A stretch of DNA of 34,578 bases, from assembly GCA_002709505.1 (NCBI GenBank), contig PARB01000023.1, forward strand, positions 1 to 34,578. Reading direction: 5' to 3'. The DNA comes from Paracoccaceae bacterium. GTDB taxonomy: Bacteria; Pseudomonadota; Alphaproteobacteria; Rhizobiales; Stappiaceae. Position 1 is the stretch's first letter; each line of letters starts with the position of its first letter. Position numbers and translations under genes: made by a program. Shown piece by piece: positions 23,589 to 33,200 of the stretch. The notes under the pieces were generated by a model that worked only from the letters and a program-made list of their open reading frames with translations, was not told where the DNA came from and did no database searches.

Positions 23589-23885
23589 TTAGAGCGGGAA
23601 GCCTGCTTCCTTCTGGTGCCGGATTGCGAGGATCGTCACTGTCTCGTCGGCGATGTGATACCGGACGACATAACCGCTGTCGCCAAAGTCGATAAGCCAT
23701 TCCCGAAACTGTTCGGGAAGGTCATCGGCCATCCGGCCGAGGCGGGGCTGTGTACCGAGGATTTTCACGCCCTGCCGGATCGCCTCACCAGCCCGCCGCG
23801 CAACATCCGCGTTCTTCGGGCGCAGGAAGCCCCGCAGCCGTTGCAAGTCCCGGATCGCCGCCGGGGCGAATATCACTTGCGGCAT
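23589..23885 (-). CDS. ParE/RelE-family toxin
   Basis: The 98-residue protein has the ParE-type pattern: FAPAAIRDLQRLRGFLRPKN at the N-terminus, GVKILGTQPRLGRMAD in the middle, then FREWLIDFGDSGYVVRYHI and TVTILAIRHQKEAGF at the end. Family members inhibit gyrase or cleave mRNA. Its start overlaps the antitoxin stop by 13 nt, so the two are co-translated. Confidence 0.88.
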   Translation of the reverse strand: MPQVIFAPAAIRDLQRLRGFLRPKNADVARRAGEAIRQGVKILGTQPRLGRMADDLPEQFREWLIDFGDSGYVVRYHIADETVTILAIRHQKEAGFPL

Positions 23886-24151
23886 TCGGGGGCAGGCCGT
23901 TCGTTTTCAGTCCCCCAGCTCTCCAGCCATTGATCGACCTCTTCAGCGGTCGCGTGCAGCCCGGTTTCCCGGAATTCTTCCCATGCCTTGAGGGTTTCCT
24001 GCCGCAGCGCCTCGCGCTTTTCTTCGCGCTCGACATACTGCGCAATGGCTTCGCGCATGATCCAGTGCGATGTACGTTTCCGGGCCTCGGCGAGATGCCG
24101 GACCCGCCCCTTCATGTCGTCATCCAGCTTGATGGACGTTGCCGATACCAT
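23873..24151 (-). CDS. Ribbon-helix-helix (CopG/ParD-type) antitoxin
   Basis: The 92-residue protein begins ATSIKLDDDMKGRVRHLAEARKRTSHWIMREAIAQYVEREE, a ribbon-helix-helix DNA-binding domain. The C-terminal tail (TAEEVDQWLESWG) is the usual toxin-wrapping part. The start is the ATG at 24151, with GGAGG about 6 nt upstream; an upstream in-frame extension to 24226 crosses the promoter. It is the first gene of an antitoxin-toxin operon. Confidence 0.88.
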   Translation of the reverse strand: MVSATSIKLDDDMKGRVRHLAEARKRTSHWIMREAIAQYVEREEKREALRQETLKAWEEFRETGLHATAEEVDQWLESWGTENERPAPECRK

Positions 24152-24167
24152 GCGACCCTCCGAGCAA

Positions 24168-24180
24168 AAGGTAATACCTT
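24168..24180. promoter_or_regulatory. Operator-like palindrome before the RHH antitoxin
   Basis: AAGGTA-A-TACCTT is a perfect 6-bp inverted repeat lying between the -10 and the start codon, the usual location for autoregulation by a ribbon-helix-helix antitoxin. Confidence 0.55.
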
Positions 24181-24185
24181 GCACT

Positions 24186-24215
24186 ACTATATGGCGTTTG
24201 CATCTGACTTGTCCA
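24186..24215 (-). promoter_or_regulatory. Candidate promoter of the RHH antitoxin/toxin operon
   Basis: On the minus strand, TGGACA (24215-24210) and TATAGT (24191-24186) are 18 nt apart. Transcription would start near 24179, inside the palindrome at 24168-24180. Confidence 0.55.
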
Positions 24216-24362
24216 TTGGCCTGCAACAGCGCGGCCAGAGCCTACGTCGTCAGGCAGGCCCGGATCGCGAGGGTAGGGGAACCGGGCGGACCCTATCGAT
24301 GGCGCGGATGTCCCTCCCGACGGCGTCGCAATGTGCCAAGACTGGATCGCTCGAATTCCGGC

Positions 24363-25637
24363 CTATTTCTTACGGCTGGGGCAGCCTTCGTAGACTCGCT
24401 TGACGTCACGGGCGACATCCCCCCAGGTGCGCAGGCTGGCGGCGGCCGCCGCGATGCGCGCCCGAAGGTCTTCGACAAACTGGCGGTCGTTTTGCAGGCG
24501 CGCGATGATCTCGGCAAGCTCTCCGGGCTTGTTGGGGTCGAAATAGAGACCAAGCTCCCCACAGACCTCGTAGAGCACGGGCGCCGTTGAACAGATCGCC
24601 GGCGTTCCGTTCCACAAAGCTTCTCCTGCCGGCAATCCCCATCCCTCGATACGGCTTGGCAGGACCAGCGCCATGGCATTCCGGTAGAGCTGGTTGAGCT
24701 TGGTCTGGTTCGGGCTGGGCACCATATCGATGAAGGCGCGGATACGGTCGTAGCGATCCTTTTTCAGATAGTCCCGGACATGCTTGCGGGGCGCGCCCGC
24801 GAGGACAAGCCGCGGCAGGGGCGCGCCGGAGTCTTCCAGCAGGCACATCGCTTCGAAGACAGCTTCCAGGTTCTTGCGGCCGATCGTGGCCCCCACTGTC
24901 AGAAGATATGGCGTGTCCGGAATGTCGTCGGCCGCAGGTTCCGTGCCGTCACGGGATTCATGGCACAAGGGCACGGTAACGACCTCCGGCAAAGGCGGCA
25001 GAATGCCATCGCGGGAGAAACTCTCGATGTCGGCTTTCGTGAACCGGGAGATCGCGATGATCCTGGATGCGCGGCTGATCACGCGACGATTGTCGCCGAT
25101 GAAGTTCAAGGGAAACGGCTTGGGGTTCTGCGGCGAGAAATCATGCAGCGGGAACATGTCGTGCAGCAGCGGAATGAACTCGTAGGACACACCGGCATTA
25201 TCGAGCGCATTCAGAGCCGCGACCATGTGTTTCGGACGCCCCGTTGAAACCAGCGTCTTGCCGTTCATGTCCAGCTCTTCGAGCGACAGCTTCGCGCGTC
25301 GCCACCGGGACCGGTTGATCCCGCGAATGAGCATTTGCGCGAGCGGCAGCAGGGCGTCGCGGACCCGGTTCCTGGAATAGAACGTCTTGCGCAGGTGATG
25401 TATCTGCCTGACGCCTTTCGGGATGTTGAGCTCGACCCGGCCGCTTTCGGCGTCGATGCTCGGATGGACCTCGTAGAAGGTGTCATGGGCGTGCGAGAAG
25501 ATCGCGAAGCGCAGGTCCGGGTCGGCCAGGTGAAGCTCGCGGCCGATTTCCTCGACGACGCGAACGATGCCGTAATAAGGGTATTTCCCCGTGGAGGCCA
25601 CGAACACTTCCGTCAGGTCATAGACGACATTGGCCAT
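24363..25637 (-). CDS. Family 4 glycosyltransferase
   Basis: The 424-residue protein has GT-B architecture. The N-terminal half carries VYDLTEVFVASTGKYPYYGIVRVVEEI, close in type to the third domain of the 1070-residue glycosyltransferase at 30206. The C-terminal half begins with PYLLTVGATIGRKNLEAVFEAM (donor-site loop) and contains PSRIEGWGLPAGEALWNGTP at about 328-347, the EX7E motif that holds the nucleotide-sugar phosphates. It should be a retaining, cytoplasmic glycosyltransferase. Its gene stands alone on the minus strand, downstream of the BLUF gene by about 95 nt. Donor and acceptor are unknown. Confidence 0.88.
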   Translation of the reverse strand: MANVVYDLTEVFVASTGKYPYYGIVRVVEEIGRELHLADPDLRFAIFSHAHDTFYEVHPSIDAESGRVELNIPKGVRQIHHLRKTFYSRNRVRDALLPLAQMLIRGINRSRWRRAKLSLEELDMNGKTLVSTGRPKHMVAALNALDNAGVSYEFIPLLHDMFPLHDFSPQNPKPFPLNFIGDNRRVISRASRIIAISRFTKADIESFSRDGILPPLPEVVTVPLCHESRDGTEPAADDIPDTPYLLTVGATIGRKNLEAVFEAMCLLEDSGAPLPRLVLAGAPRKHVRDYLKKDRYDRIRAFIDMVPSPNQTKLNQLYRNAMALVLPSRIEGWGLPAGEALWNGTPAICSTAPVLYEVCGELGLYFDPNKPGELAEIIARLQNDRQFVEDLRARIAAAAASLRTWGDVARDVKRVYEGCPSRKK

Positions 25638-25731
25638 GGGGAATTTTCTGATCCTTCGTGTCCTCCATCATCTGATACGGGATAGGAAGAAGGAGTTACA
25701 ACCAATCGGGTGAGGGTCGCGTCTTATCGGC

Positions 25732-26256
25732 TTAAATTCTCCTGCCCAGATGACGGTCGAGGCTCGCCACCGGGTCGCTCGACGGCTTTCGCGGGGTTAC
25801 CCGCTCCAGCACCCTTTCCGATTTCGGGGCGGGCCGCCGGGTCAGGTAATCACTCAGCGCCGTCATGAAACAGGTGACATCCTCGTCGGACCATTCATGG
25901 GGATCGAACCTGGACAGCGAGAGGTGCGGAACCAGCTTGAGGCCGCGCAACGCCTGATCCTGGGTCACCGCGGCCGTCATCGACCAGTCCGGGAACCAGC
26001 GATCCTCCAGCTTGCGCACGGTCAGAAGCTTGATTTCGGCATGACGGGGATCGCGCGATATGCGCCCGAACACGCGACGGATCTCTTCCTCACCGCCTTC
26101 GAGCCATTGCAGGAAGGTGGTGTTGTCGTAGATCAATGCGCCCGTGAGCGCATCGCGGTCATTGTTCCGCTGCGAGACCCGCAGGATCTCGTCAACCTGG
26201 TCGAACGAGAAACCCGTCGGCTTGGAGCAATACGCAATACCCACCAGATCCTGCAT
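25732..26256 (-). CDS. BLUF-domain blue-light photoreceptor
   Basis: Residues 3-95 form a BLUF (blue light using FAD) domain. By direct alignment to AppA, the key residues are all present at the right spacing: Y9 (AppA Y21), N32 (N45), Q50 in FLQWLEG (Q63), W91 (W104) and M93 (M106). The Tyr-Gln pair allows the light-driven hydrogen-bond switch around flavin. The 174-residue protein has no output enzyme, only a short C-terminal extension with Arg and Pro, so it should act through a partner protein. AGGAAGG lies about 7 nt before the ATG. It is a single gene between a glycosyltransferase and an exported protease. Light control of surface glycan or motility is plausible but not shown. Confidence 0.93.
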   Translation of the reverse strand: MQDLVGIAYCSKPTGFSFDQVDEILRVSQRNNDRDALTGALIYDNTTFLQWLEGGEEEIRRVFGRISRDPRHAEIKLLTVRKLEDRWFPDWSMTAAVTQDQALRGLKLVPHLSLSRFDPHEWSDEDVTCFMTALSDYLTRRPAPKSERVLERVTPRKPSSDPVASLDRHLGRRI

Positions 26257-26458
26257 TTTTCGCCTTCCTGCCAGGTGATTTGAAAATCATGAGATGCCCC
26301 GCCCTGTTCCTCGAACGCGGGTTTCACTCATTCTCTTCATATACGAGATCGGGTCACGGATCGCATGACAATCCCGCCCGGTCAAGCGAGACAAACCTCA
26401 TCCCAGAAGACATGCCGCCGGGGCGTCCCTCCCCCCGTGACCGGCAACCGGTGCGCCG

Positions 26459-27142
26459 TTACTTGCACAGGTGCGCGGCCTTATCCGCCGACAGCCGGTA
26501 TGCAAAGCTTCCAGCAGCAGAGCTGGCGGAGACGATTCCGATGACATCGCGTGAGCCCGTCAGCGTCACCGGCGCGCCGGATGTTCCCGGGGGTAGGGGG
26601 CAATCGAGCCGCATCAGGGTCTCCCCTGACATGGATTGAACCGAACAGGCGGTTTTCTGCAGCGCATGCGCCCTCGGCGCGCCGTATCCCTGCACCTCCA
26701 CCCGTGTGCCCGGCGTCGGGGGCGCGTCGGTCAGGCGAAATCCGTCAGGATCGCCTTCGAAGCCGCACAGGGCGGCGATGTCGCGCCCCTTCATGATCCG
26801 GTAGGACGTGGCCGGTGTCCGGATATGTTGCTCTAGCCGACCGGTCTCGTATCCCAGCAGGATATGAACGGTATCGGTCCGTACTTTCGGCAGGCAATGC
26901 GCGGCCGTGACCACCTGTCCATCCCGCGTGGCGAACCCCGTGCAATACCCTCTCGTCTTGAAACCGGCATGATTGAGCCGGGCGATCCGGGGGTCGGGGG
27001 GGATGCGGGTCTCGCCCCACGCCCCAGGCCCGCCAACAAGGATCAGGGCCATGCAGACAAGGACCAAGCGGCGCACCGCTGGTGGCGCGAGACGGGCTGT
27101 ATTCAGGAAACGGATCGCTTTATTCCCTGGGCAATCTGTCAT
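26459..27142 (-). CDS. Exported trypsin-like serine protease
   Basis: The 227-residue chymotrypsin-fold protease has its triad visible: H82 in VVTAAHC, D121 in KGRDIAAL and S188 in GTSGAPV. An N-terminal basic region and hydrophobic segment (about 22-43, ending GAWGE) act as a signal peptide, so the enzyme is periplasmic or secreted. C67/C83, C126 and C168/C181 could make disulfides. The start is the ATG at 27142, with GGGGGAG 5 nt upstream; the open frame further upstream overlaps the divergent ABC gene and is not used. It is divergently transcribed from the ABC exporter operon, 100 nt away. A substrate cannot be named. Confidence 0.88.
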   Translation of the reverse strand: MTDCPGNKAIRFLNTARLAPPAVRRLVLVCMALILVGGPGAWGETRIPPDPRIARLNHAGFKTRGYCTGFATRDGQVVTAAHCLPKVRTDTVHILLGYETGRLEQHIRTPATSYRIMKGRDIAALCGFEGDPDGFRLTDAPPTPGTRVEVQGYGAPRAHALQKTACSVQSMSGETLMRLDCPLPPGTSGAPVTLTGSRDVIGIVSASSAAGSFAYRLSADKAAHLCK

Positions 27143-27242
27143 ATGGCTCCCCCTTGTCAAAGGACACGCGAGCTTGAACGGGATCTGTGCGGGTTTGGCG
27201 GCGTAGCGGGCCTTCCGGTCCTTGATACAGGAACAAGATGGC

Positions 27243-29021
27243 ATGGTTTTCAGCAGATTCCGCAAGGCCAAACCTCTCTTTTCCGAAAAGGACCGCGAGA
27301 ACCTGCGCTGGTTCTGGGACAACTACCTGAAGAGCAAGTCCCCGTGGCTCCTGGTGGTGCTGGGTACAATCCTGGTCCAGGGCGTGGCCTACCAGCAATT
27401 CCTGGCCCTGACAGAGACCGGCCTGCGGGTGATTTTCGAAAGCGGCAGCGCCTGGGAGCTTGCCCGCGTTTGCGCCATCGTGTTCCTTCTGTTCGCCGTG
27501 CGCGGGGTGATGTCCTATCTCAGCCCGCGGCTGTCGGTCTGGCTGGCCAGCAACGCGGTGCTGGAGATGCGTGACGACATGATCGACCACCTCATGCGCC
27601 TGGACCTGGCGTTCTTCGAGCGGACAAAATCGGGGCATATCATTCTGCGGCTGGTAAACCAGGCGCAGGAGCTGAGCACCTTTGTCGGCCAGGCAACGGT
27701 CAACGCGATCCGGGATGCGGTGACGGTCCTGATCGTCTCGGGGTATCTCATCTATCTCGCACCACAACTGTTCCTGGCGGCGGTCATGGTCATCCCGGTC
27801 ATCATCATGATGATGATCCTGGTCTCGGAACGCATCAAGCATATCCAGGCAAACGCAGAAGCCGCCTTGGGAAATTACATGACCGGCATCGAGGAAATGG
27901 CCGGCGGGATGCGCACGGTAAAGATCGCCAGCCAGGAACCGAGCGAGAAATCCCGCATGCAGAAGGCGGCCCGGGATATCCGCAGCCTTTCGATCCGGCT
28001 GCAGGCGGCGCAGGCCCTGGTTCTGCCTTCGATCGATTTTTCGTCGGCGTTCGTCTACGTGCTCGTGATCGGGGGCGGGGGGTACATGGCGCTGCACGCC
28101 GAGTATGCCCTCGACAGCGCCGGCGTCATCACCTTCCTGCTTGGCCTCGTGCTGCTTTTCGATCCGGCCAGGATGGTTGCGCAGTTTTTCGCGCGGCTTC
28201 AGGCAAGCCTGATCCTGCTCGACGGCGTGCGCTCTCTTTTCCGGGAAACGCCGACGATCACGGATGCCCCCGATGCCGTCGAAGAGTTTGATCGGGAAGG
28301 TGATATCGTCTTGCGGGACATCACTTTCGGCTATTCGCCAAGAGCGCCGCTTTTCAAGAATCTCAACATGACGTTCCAGGGGGGCAAGACAACGGCCATC
28401 GTCGGGGCGACGGGTTCCGGCAAGACCACGATCCTCAGCCTGATCGCGCGTCTCTACAACGTCAAGGGCGGAGAGATTTCCATCGGGGGACAACCGATCG
28501 ACAAGCTCAAGATCCATGCCCTGAGAAATGCGTTCTCGGTCGTGGCGCAGGATATCGTCATCTTCAACAATTCGATCTGGGAAAACATCCGATACGTCAG
28601 GCCCGATGCCAGCGAAGAAGAAATCTGGGCCGCCGCGGAAAATGCGGCGATCGCGGACCTGATCCGGGACCGGGGGGATGCGCCGGTCGGCCCCAAGGGG
28701 GCCCAGCTTTCCGGGGGGCAAAAGCAGAGAATTGCCATTGCCAGGGCGTTTCTACGCTCGGCACCGATCCTTCTGCTCGACGAGGCGACCTCGGCTCTTG
28801 ATCAGCGCACGGAGCAACGTATTCGCGAGACGCTGTCCAGGCTCACGCATGAAAAAACGACGGTCGTGGTGACGCACCGCTTGTCCTCGGTCACGGAAGC
28901 TGACTGGATTTACGTGATGGAAGGCGGCCAGGTGGTTGAAGAAGGCACGCACAAGGAACTCATCGCCGCAGGCGGGCTTTACGCCTCCATGTACGAGGCG
29001 CAAAAGCGCGGATACGATTAA
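27243..29021 (+). CDS. ABC exporter, fused membrane and ATPase domains
   Basis: The 592-residue half-transporter works as a homodimer in the inner membrane. The N-terminal type I exporter domain has about six membrane segments (for example PWLLVVLGTILVQGVAY, VCAIVFLLFAVRGVM, LFLAAVMVIPVIIMMMILV, VITFLLGLVLLF). The nucleotide-binding domain has Walker A GATGSGKTT (about 388-396), signature LSGGQKQR (about 489-496), Walker B ILLLDEATSALD (about 508-519) and the H-loop VTHR (about 543). The layout is MsbA-like. It heads an operon with an FkbM methyltransferase, a glycosyltransferase and a sulfotransferase, so a lipid-linked or polymeric glycan is the likely cargo. AGGA lies about 10 nt before the ATG at 27243. 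A peptide or lipid substrate is also possible. Confidence 0.9.
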   Translation: MVFSRFRKAKPLFSEKDRENLRWFWDNYLKSKSPWLLVVLGTILVQGVAYQQFLALTETGLRVIFESGSAWELARVCAIVFLLFAVRGVMSYLSPRLSVWLASNAVLEMRDDMIDHLMRLDLAFFERTKSGHIILRLVNQAQELSTFVGQATVNAIRDAVTVLIVSGYLIYLAPQLFLAAVMVIPVIIMMMILVSERIKHIQANAEAALGNYMTGIEEMAGGMRTVKIASQEPSEKSRMQKAARDIRSLSIRLQAAQALVLPSIDFSSAFVYVLVIGGGGYMALHAEYALDSAGVITFLLGLVLLFDPARMVAQFFARLQASLILLDGVRSLFRETPTITDAPDAVEEFDREGDIVLRDITFGYSPRAPLFKNLNMTFQGGKTTAIVGATGSGKTTILSLIARLYNVKGGEISIGGQPIDKLKIHALRNAFSVVAQDIVIFNNSIWENIRYVRPDASEEEIWAAAENAAIADLIRDRGDAPVGPKGAQLSGGQKQRIAIARAFLRSAPILLLDEATSALDQRTEQRIRETLSRLTHEKTTVVVTHRLSSVTEADWIYVMEGGQVVEEGTHKELIAAGGLYASMYEAQKRGYD

Positions 29022-29062
29022 CCTCCTGGCCAATGAGCCGAGCAGCACGATGATATACCAGC

Positions 29063-30205
29063 ATGACAGTTGTTTCCTACGCCCAGAACTTTGAAGACAT
29101 CATGCTCCTGAGGGCGTTGGATGATGTCTCCGAGGGCTTCTATATAGACGTCGGAGCCTGCTCCCCGGATGCCGACAGTGTCACCCGGCTGTTCTACGAC
29201 AGGGGCTGGCGGGGGATAAACGTAGAGCCGCATCCGGGGCACCTTCAACAGCTTGAAAGCAAGCGTCCGGATGACACGAACCTGGGCGTCGTCGTGGCCG
29301 GGAAAAGCGGAACCGCCCTCTTCCACCAGGTGGGCGATACCGGGTTGTCCTCCACGAACCCGGAGATTGCCAGAACCCACGAAGCAACCGGTCTGCCTGT
29401 CACCGAGTTAGAGGTTCCAGCGACAACGCTCCGTGACTTGTGGACCGCGCATGTCCCCGAAGGGCAGGCTGTTCATTTTCTCAAGATCGATGTGGAGGGG
29501 GCAGAGGCCGATGTCCTCGCCGGGGGTGACTGGGAAGCCCACAGACCGTGGATTCTCGTCATCGAGGCGACCGCCCCCAACAGTCAGACCCCAAATCATG
29601 CCGAATGGGAAAATGTCCTGTTGGAGCACGACTACAGCGTTGTCTACCGGGACGGGCTGAACCGGTTCTACCTCGCGAACGAGCATCGGGAGCGGGCAGG
29701 GGCGTTTTCGGCGCCGCCCAATGTTTTTGACGATTTCACCCTGTATTCGCAGGTTCTCATCGAGCAGCAGGCGCGCGCGCTCGTCACCGAGGCACGCGGC
29801 CTGCGCGAGACACTGGAGCAGCAGAAGCAGGAGATCGCGAAACTTCGGGGTGAGCTTGCCAGGGAAAAGAACAAGCGGGCCGATCTCGAAAGGGAGGCCC
29901 GGCACCTCACGCGGCCTCTTTGGCGGCGCATCCTGTTTCACACGGGCGGAAAGCCCCGGCGGCTCTTGTGGCGAGCGCTGTTTCACAAGAACGGGAAGCC
30001 AAGAGGCGTGTTCCGTGACCTGGTTCTCCAGAAGGATGGAAAGCCAAGGGATGTCTTCTCTCAATGGATGACGAGCCCGGAGTACCAGGCGCTCCCGCGG
30101 GCCATCAGGCTGATCCATCAATCGGACGACGGCCCGCCCTATGAGCAGATGTCGGTAAGGTCCCGGTATTTTTTCGATCGTTTGAGTGCGGGACAGGACC
30201 AATAG
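29063..30205 (+). CDS. FkbM-family methyltransferase with coiled coil and repeat tail
   Basis: Residues about 1-215 are an FkbM-type SAM methyltransferase: SYAQNFEDIMLLRAL, GFYIDVGACSPDADSVT (SAM loop), WRGINVEPHP and HFLKIDVEGAEADVLAG. These usually O-methylate sugars. A Leu/Glu/Lys-rich coiled coil follows (about 237-285, LEQQKQEIAKLRGELAREKNKRADLEREA). Residues 288-332 are three exact-length 15-residue repeats built on LFHxxGKPRxxF, and a 48-residue tail ends the 380-residue protein. The added C-terminal part is unusual for the family and may tether it to a glycosyltransferase or membrane. It starts 41 nt after the ABC gene and ends directly against the next ATG. Confidence 0.88.
   Translation: MTVVSYAQNFEDIMLLRALDDVSEGFYIDVGACSPDADSVTRLFYDRGWRGINVEPHPGHLQQLESKRPDDTNLGVVVAGKSGTALFHQVGDTGLSSTNPEIARTHEATGLPVTELEVPATTLRDLWTAHVPEGQAVHFLKIDVEGAEADVLAGGDWEAHRPWILVIEATAPNSQTPNHAEWENVLLEHDYSVVYRDGLNRFYLANEHRERAGAFSAPPNVFDDFTLYSQVLIEQQARALVTEARGLRETLEQQKQEIAKLRGELAREKNKRADLEREARHLTRPLWRRILFHTGGKPRRLLWRALFHKNGKPRGVFRDLVLQKDGKPRDVFSQWMTSPEYQALPRAIRLIHQSDDGPPYEQMSVRSRYFFDRLSAGQDQ
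29924..30058 (+). repeat. Three 45-nt (15-residue) repeats in the FkbM gene
   Basis: Three in-frame units (29924-29968, 29969-30013, 30014-30058) encode (R/W)R-x-LFH-xx-GKPR-xx-(L/F). The third is the most divergent. The basic and aromatic pattern suggests contact with a membrane or acidic partner. Confidence 0.75.
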
Positions 30206-33200
30206 ATGCGTATCGTTATCGACTTCCAGGGCGTCTCGGAGACGTGGCGCGACACGCCCGCTGAACGCCGGCAGATGGACTTGCTCCGTGGTATCGCACA
30301 GGGCGGCACGGGGCATGACATCGTCGTGGCCCTTGCCGCTTCTGACAAGCAGCTTGTCAGGGATGTGCGGGCGCTTCTTGGTGACGTTCTCCCGCGGAGC
30401 GCGCTTCGCACCTGGAGTGCGCCTGGCCCGGGTGCACCCGGGAGCGCCGACACCCTGGCGTGCCGTGAAAGAGCAGAGCTCATCCGCGAAGCGTTTCTGT
30501 CCTCCCTCGCGCCCGATCTCGTTTTGGTTAACGGCTTTCATGCAGGTCACGACGACCGCAGCGTCGCGAGCATTTCAAAACTGGTATCCCTGTCGACGGC
30601 CGTCATGGTTTATGCGGCTGAAGAGGACACATCTTCGGGCCCCAAGGCCGGAATGCTGGAGCAGGTTCGAAACAGGCTGCGCACCGTATTCCAGGATCCC
30701 AGGGCGCTCTGGAGAGGAACGCCGGAACCGGGCCGGTCTCGCGGGCCCGGATCTTGCCCGGGCTTCACGGACGAAAAGCGGGAATGCCTCGAAAAGGCCG
30801 ACCAGGTCTTCCTGATCGGCAATGATCCAGACCCGGGGCGTCTTCTGTCCGAGACTGGCGACGGCTTGAGGGTCACGACGTTCAACCTGGCCGATACCAG
30901 CCTTGAGCAAATCGCACAGGACCTGCTGGAGAAAAGTGAAGAGCTCGGGCGCCAAGACGCCCGGCCTGGCGCGGAACCTGTCGCGCACCGCGAGAAGCTG
31001 GCCTATGTTTCACCCTTGCCGCCGGCAATGTCCGGCATCGCGGAATACAGCGCACAGCTCGTCCCGGAACTCGCCCGGCACTACGAGATCACCCTGGTTT
31101 CCAATCAGGAGCATATCGACCTCCCGGACCTAGACCCATCCATAGAGATCCGGGGCGTCGACTGGTTTCACCGCAACAGCGGGAATTTCGATCACGTGCT
31201 CTACCATTTCGGAAATTCCCCGATGCACGGGTACATGTTCGATCTTTTGCGCAGCATACCCGGCGTCGTCGCGCTGCATGATTTCTTTCTGCTCGATGGC
31301 CGGGCGCGGTATAATCCGAACCATCTCCGGGACGTTGTTCTCCAGGGATATGGCCTGCAACAGTTTGCCGCCGCCGCGCGCTCCGGCGCGGGCAGGCCGG
31401 ACCCATCGAGCCTGCCGGGAAACCTGGACGTTCTTCAGAATGCGACAGGGGTCATCGTGCACAGCGACCAGCCCTTTCAGCTGGCGCAGGAGTGGTACGG
31501 GCCCGAGGCGACAAGAGGCTGGCACAAGGTGCCGCTTCTGAGACCGTCTGCGGATTACACACCTTCGGACAAGGTGGCGGCACGCAAGAAGCTCGGGTTC
31601 TCGGAAGACGACCTCGTCATCTGCAGTTTTGGCCACATCGTGCCATCCAAGCTTGGGCTTTCCATCCTTGAGGCCCTGCAAAACGCGCCCCTGGCCGAAG
31701 ATCCCAAATGCACGCTCGTGTTTGTCGGCGATGCCGAGGAGAAATACGAGCATGAGCTGCGTCAGGCGGCGAGCGATCTTGGGGCAGCCCGCTTCAAGAT
31801 AACAGGATGGGTGAGCTCGGACACGTACCGGGAGTATCTGCTTGCAGCAGATATCGCGGTTCAATTGCGCGGCAACAGCCGGGGAGAGACCTCCGCCTCC
31901 GTTCTCGACTGTCTGAACTTCGGTGTTCCAACCATCGTGAATGCTCATGGGAGCATGCGCGAGCTCGATCCCGAGTGTATCTGCCAGATTGCCGATCCGG
32001 TTGATCAGGCAGAGCTTGCAGAGGCGCTGAAAGACCTCGCATCCGATCCATCACGCCGCGACCGCCTCGGGGCGCGCGGCCGCCAGATGATCAGGGCACA
32101 GCATGGCCCGATGGTCTGCGCAGAGCTTTATCACAAGGCCATTCAAAGCGCGGAGAACGCCAACGGAAAGGCGGTGGCCCGCCTGCCCGACAGGCTGGCC
32201 GCACCCGGCCTGGAGAGGCGGGAGACCGCGTCACTGGCACAGTCCCTGGCGCAGAGCTTTCCGCCTCATCCCCGCCGTCCCAGCCTGTTTCTCGATGTGA
32301 GCGTGGTAGCGGACAACGATATTCATACGGGCATCCAGAGAGTGGTGCGGTCCGTTCTCCAGGCCCTGCTGTTGAGGCCGGATATTCCGTACCGGGTTGT
32401 CCCGGTGCGCTTTACCAATGATGGCGAGTATCTTGCAGCCTACGCTTATGCCCAGAAGCTCATGGATATTTCCCTGGGCGGGGTGCAGGACGAAATCATC
32501 GATGTCTATCGTGACGACCTGTTCGTCGTGCTCGACCTGGATTTCCGGTACAACACGCTCCGGCGCGAAGTGTTTGAAACCTTCCAGAACAGGGGCGCGC
32601 GTATCTGGCACGTTGTCTATGATTTGCTGCCCGTCAAGCTCCCTCAGTACTTTCCAAGCGGCGCGCCGGCCAACTTCTCGGACTGGCTGTCTCTGGTCGG
32701 CTCGTTCGATGGTGCCATCTGCATCTCGAAAGCCGTTGCAGACGATCTCAAGGGCTGGCTGAAAGAGCATTCGACGGATAACAGAAAGCTCCCGGATGTC
32801 GGCTGGTTCCATCTTGGCGCCGACATAGAGAACTCCCGTCCAACGACAGGCTTGCTGCCCGACGCGGACAGCCAGTTGGCCCAACTGGGACAGAGGCCGA
32901 CCTTTCTGATGGTGGGAACCATCGAACCGAGGAAGGGCTACGCACAAACGCTGGATGCGTTCGAGATGCTATGGGCAGAGGGCATAGAGGCCAACCTGGC
33001 GATCGTCGGCAAGGAGGGGTGGGATGTGGACCCGCTGGTTCGGCGGCTCAGAGAGCATTCCGAGCGTGGGGCCCGGTTGTTCTGGTTCGACAATATCAGT
33101 GACGAGTACCTCGAGCGGATCTACCAGGCCAGCACCTGCCTTATTGCCGCAAGCGAAGGGGAGGGGTTTGGACTTCCACTCATCGAGGCCGCACAGCACA

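Noticed and set aside
27120..28721. 533-codon minus-strand open frame
   Set aside because: Antisense shadow of the ABC exporter, which has all nucleotide-binding motifs on the plus strand.
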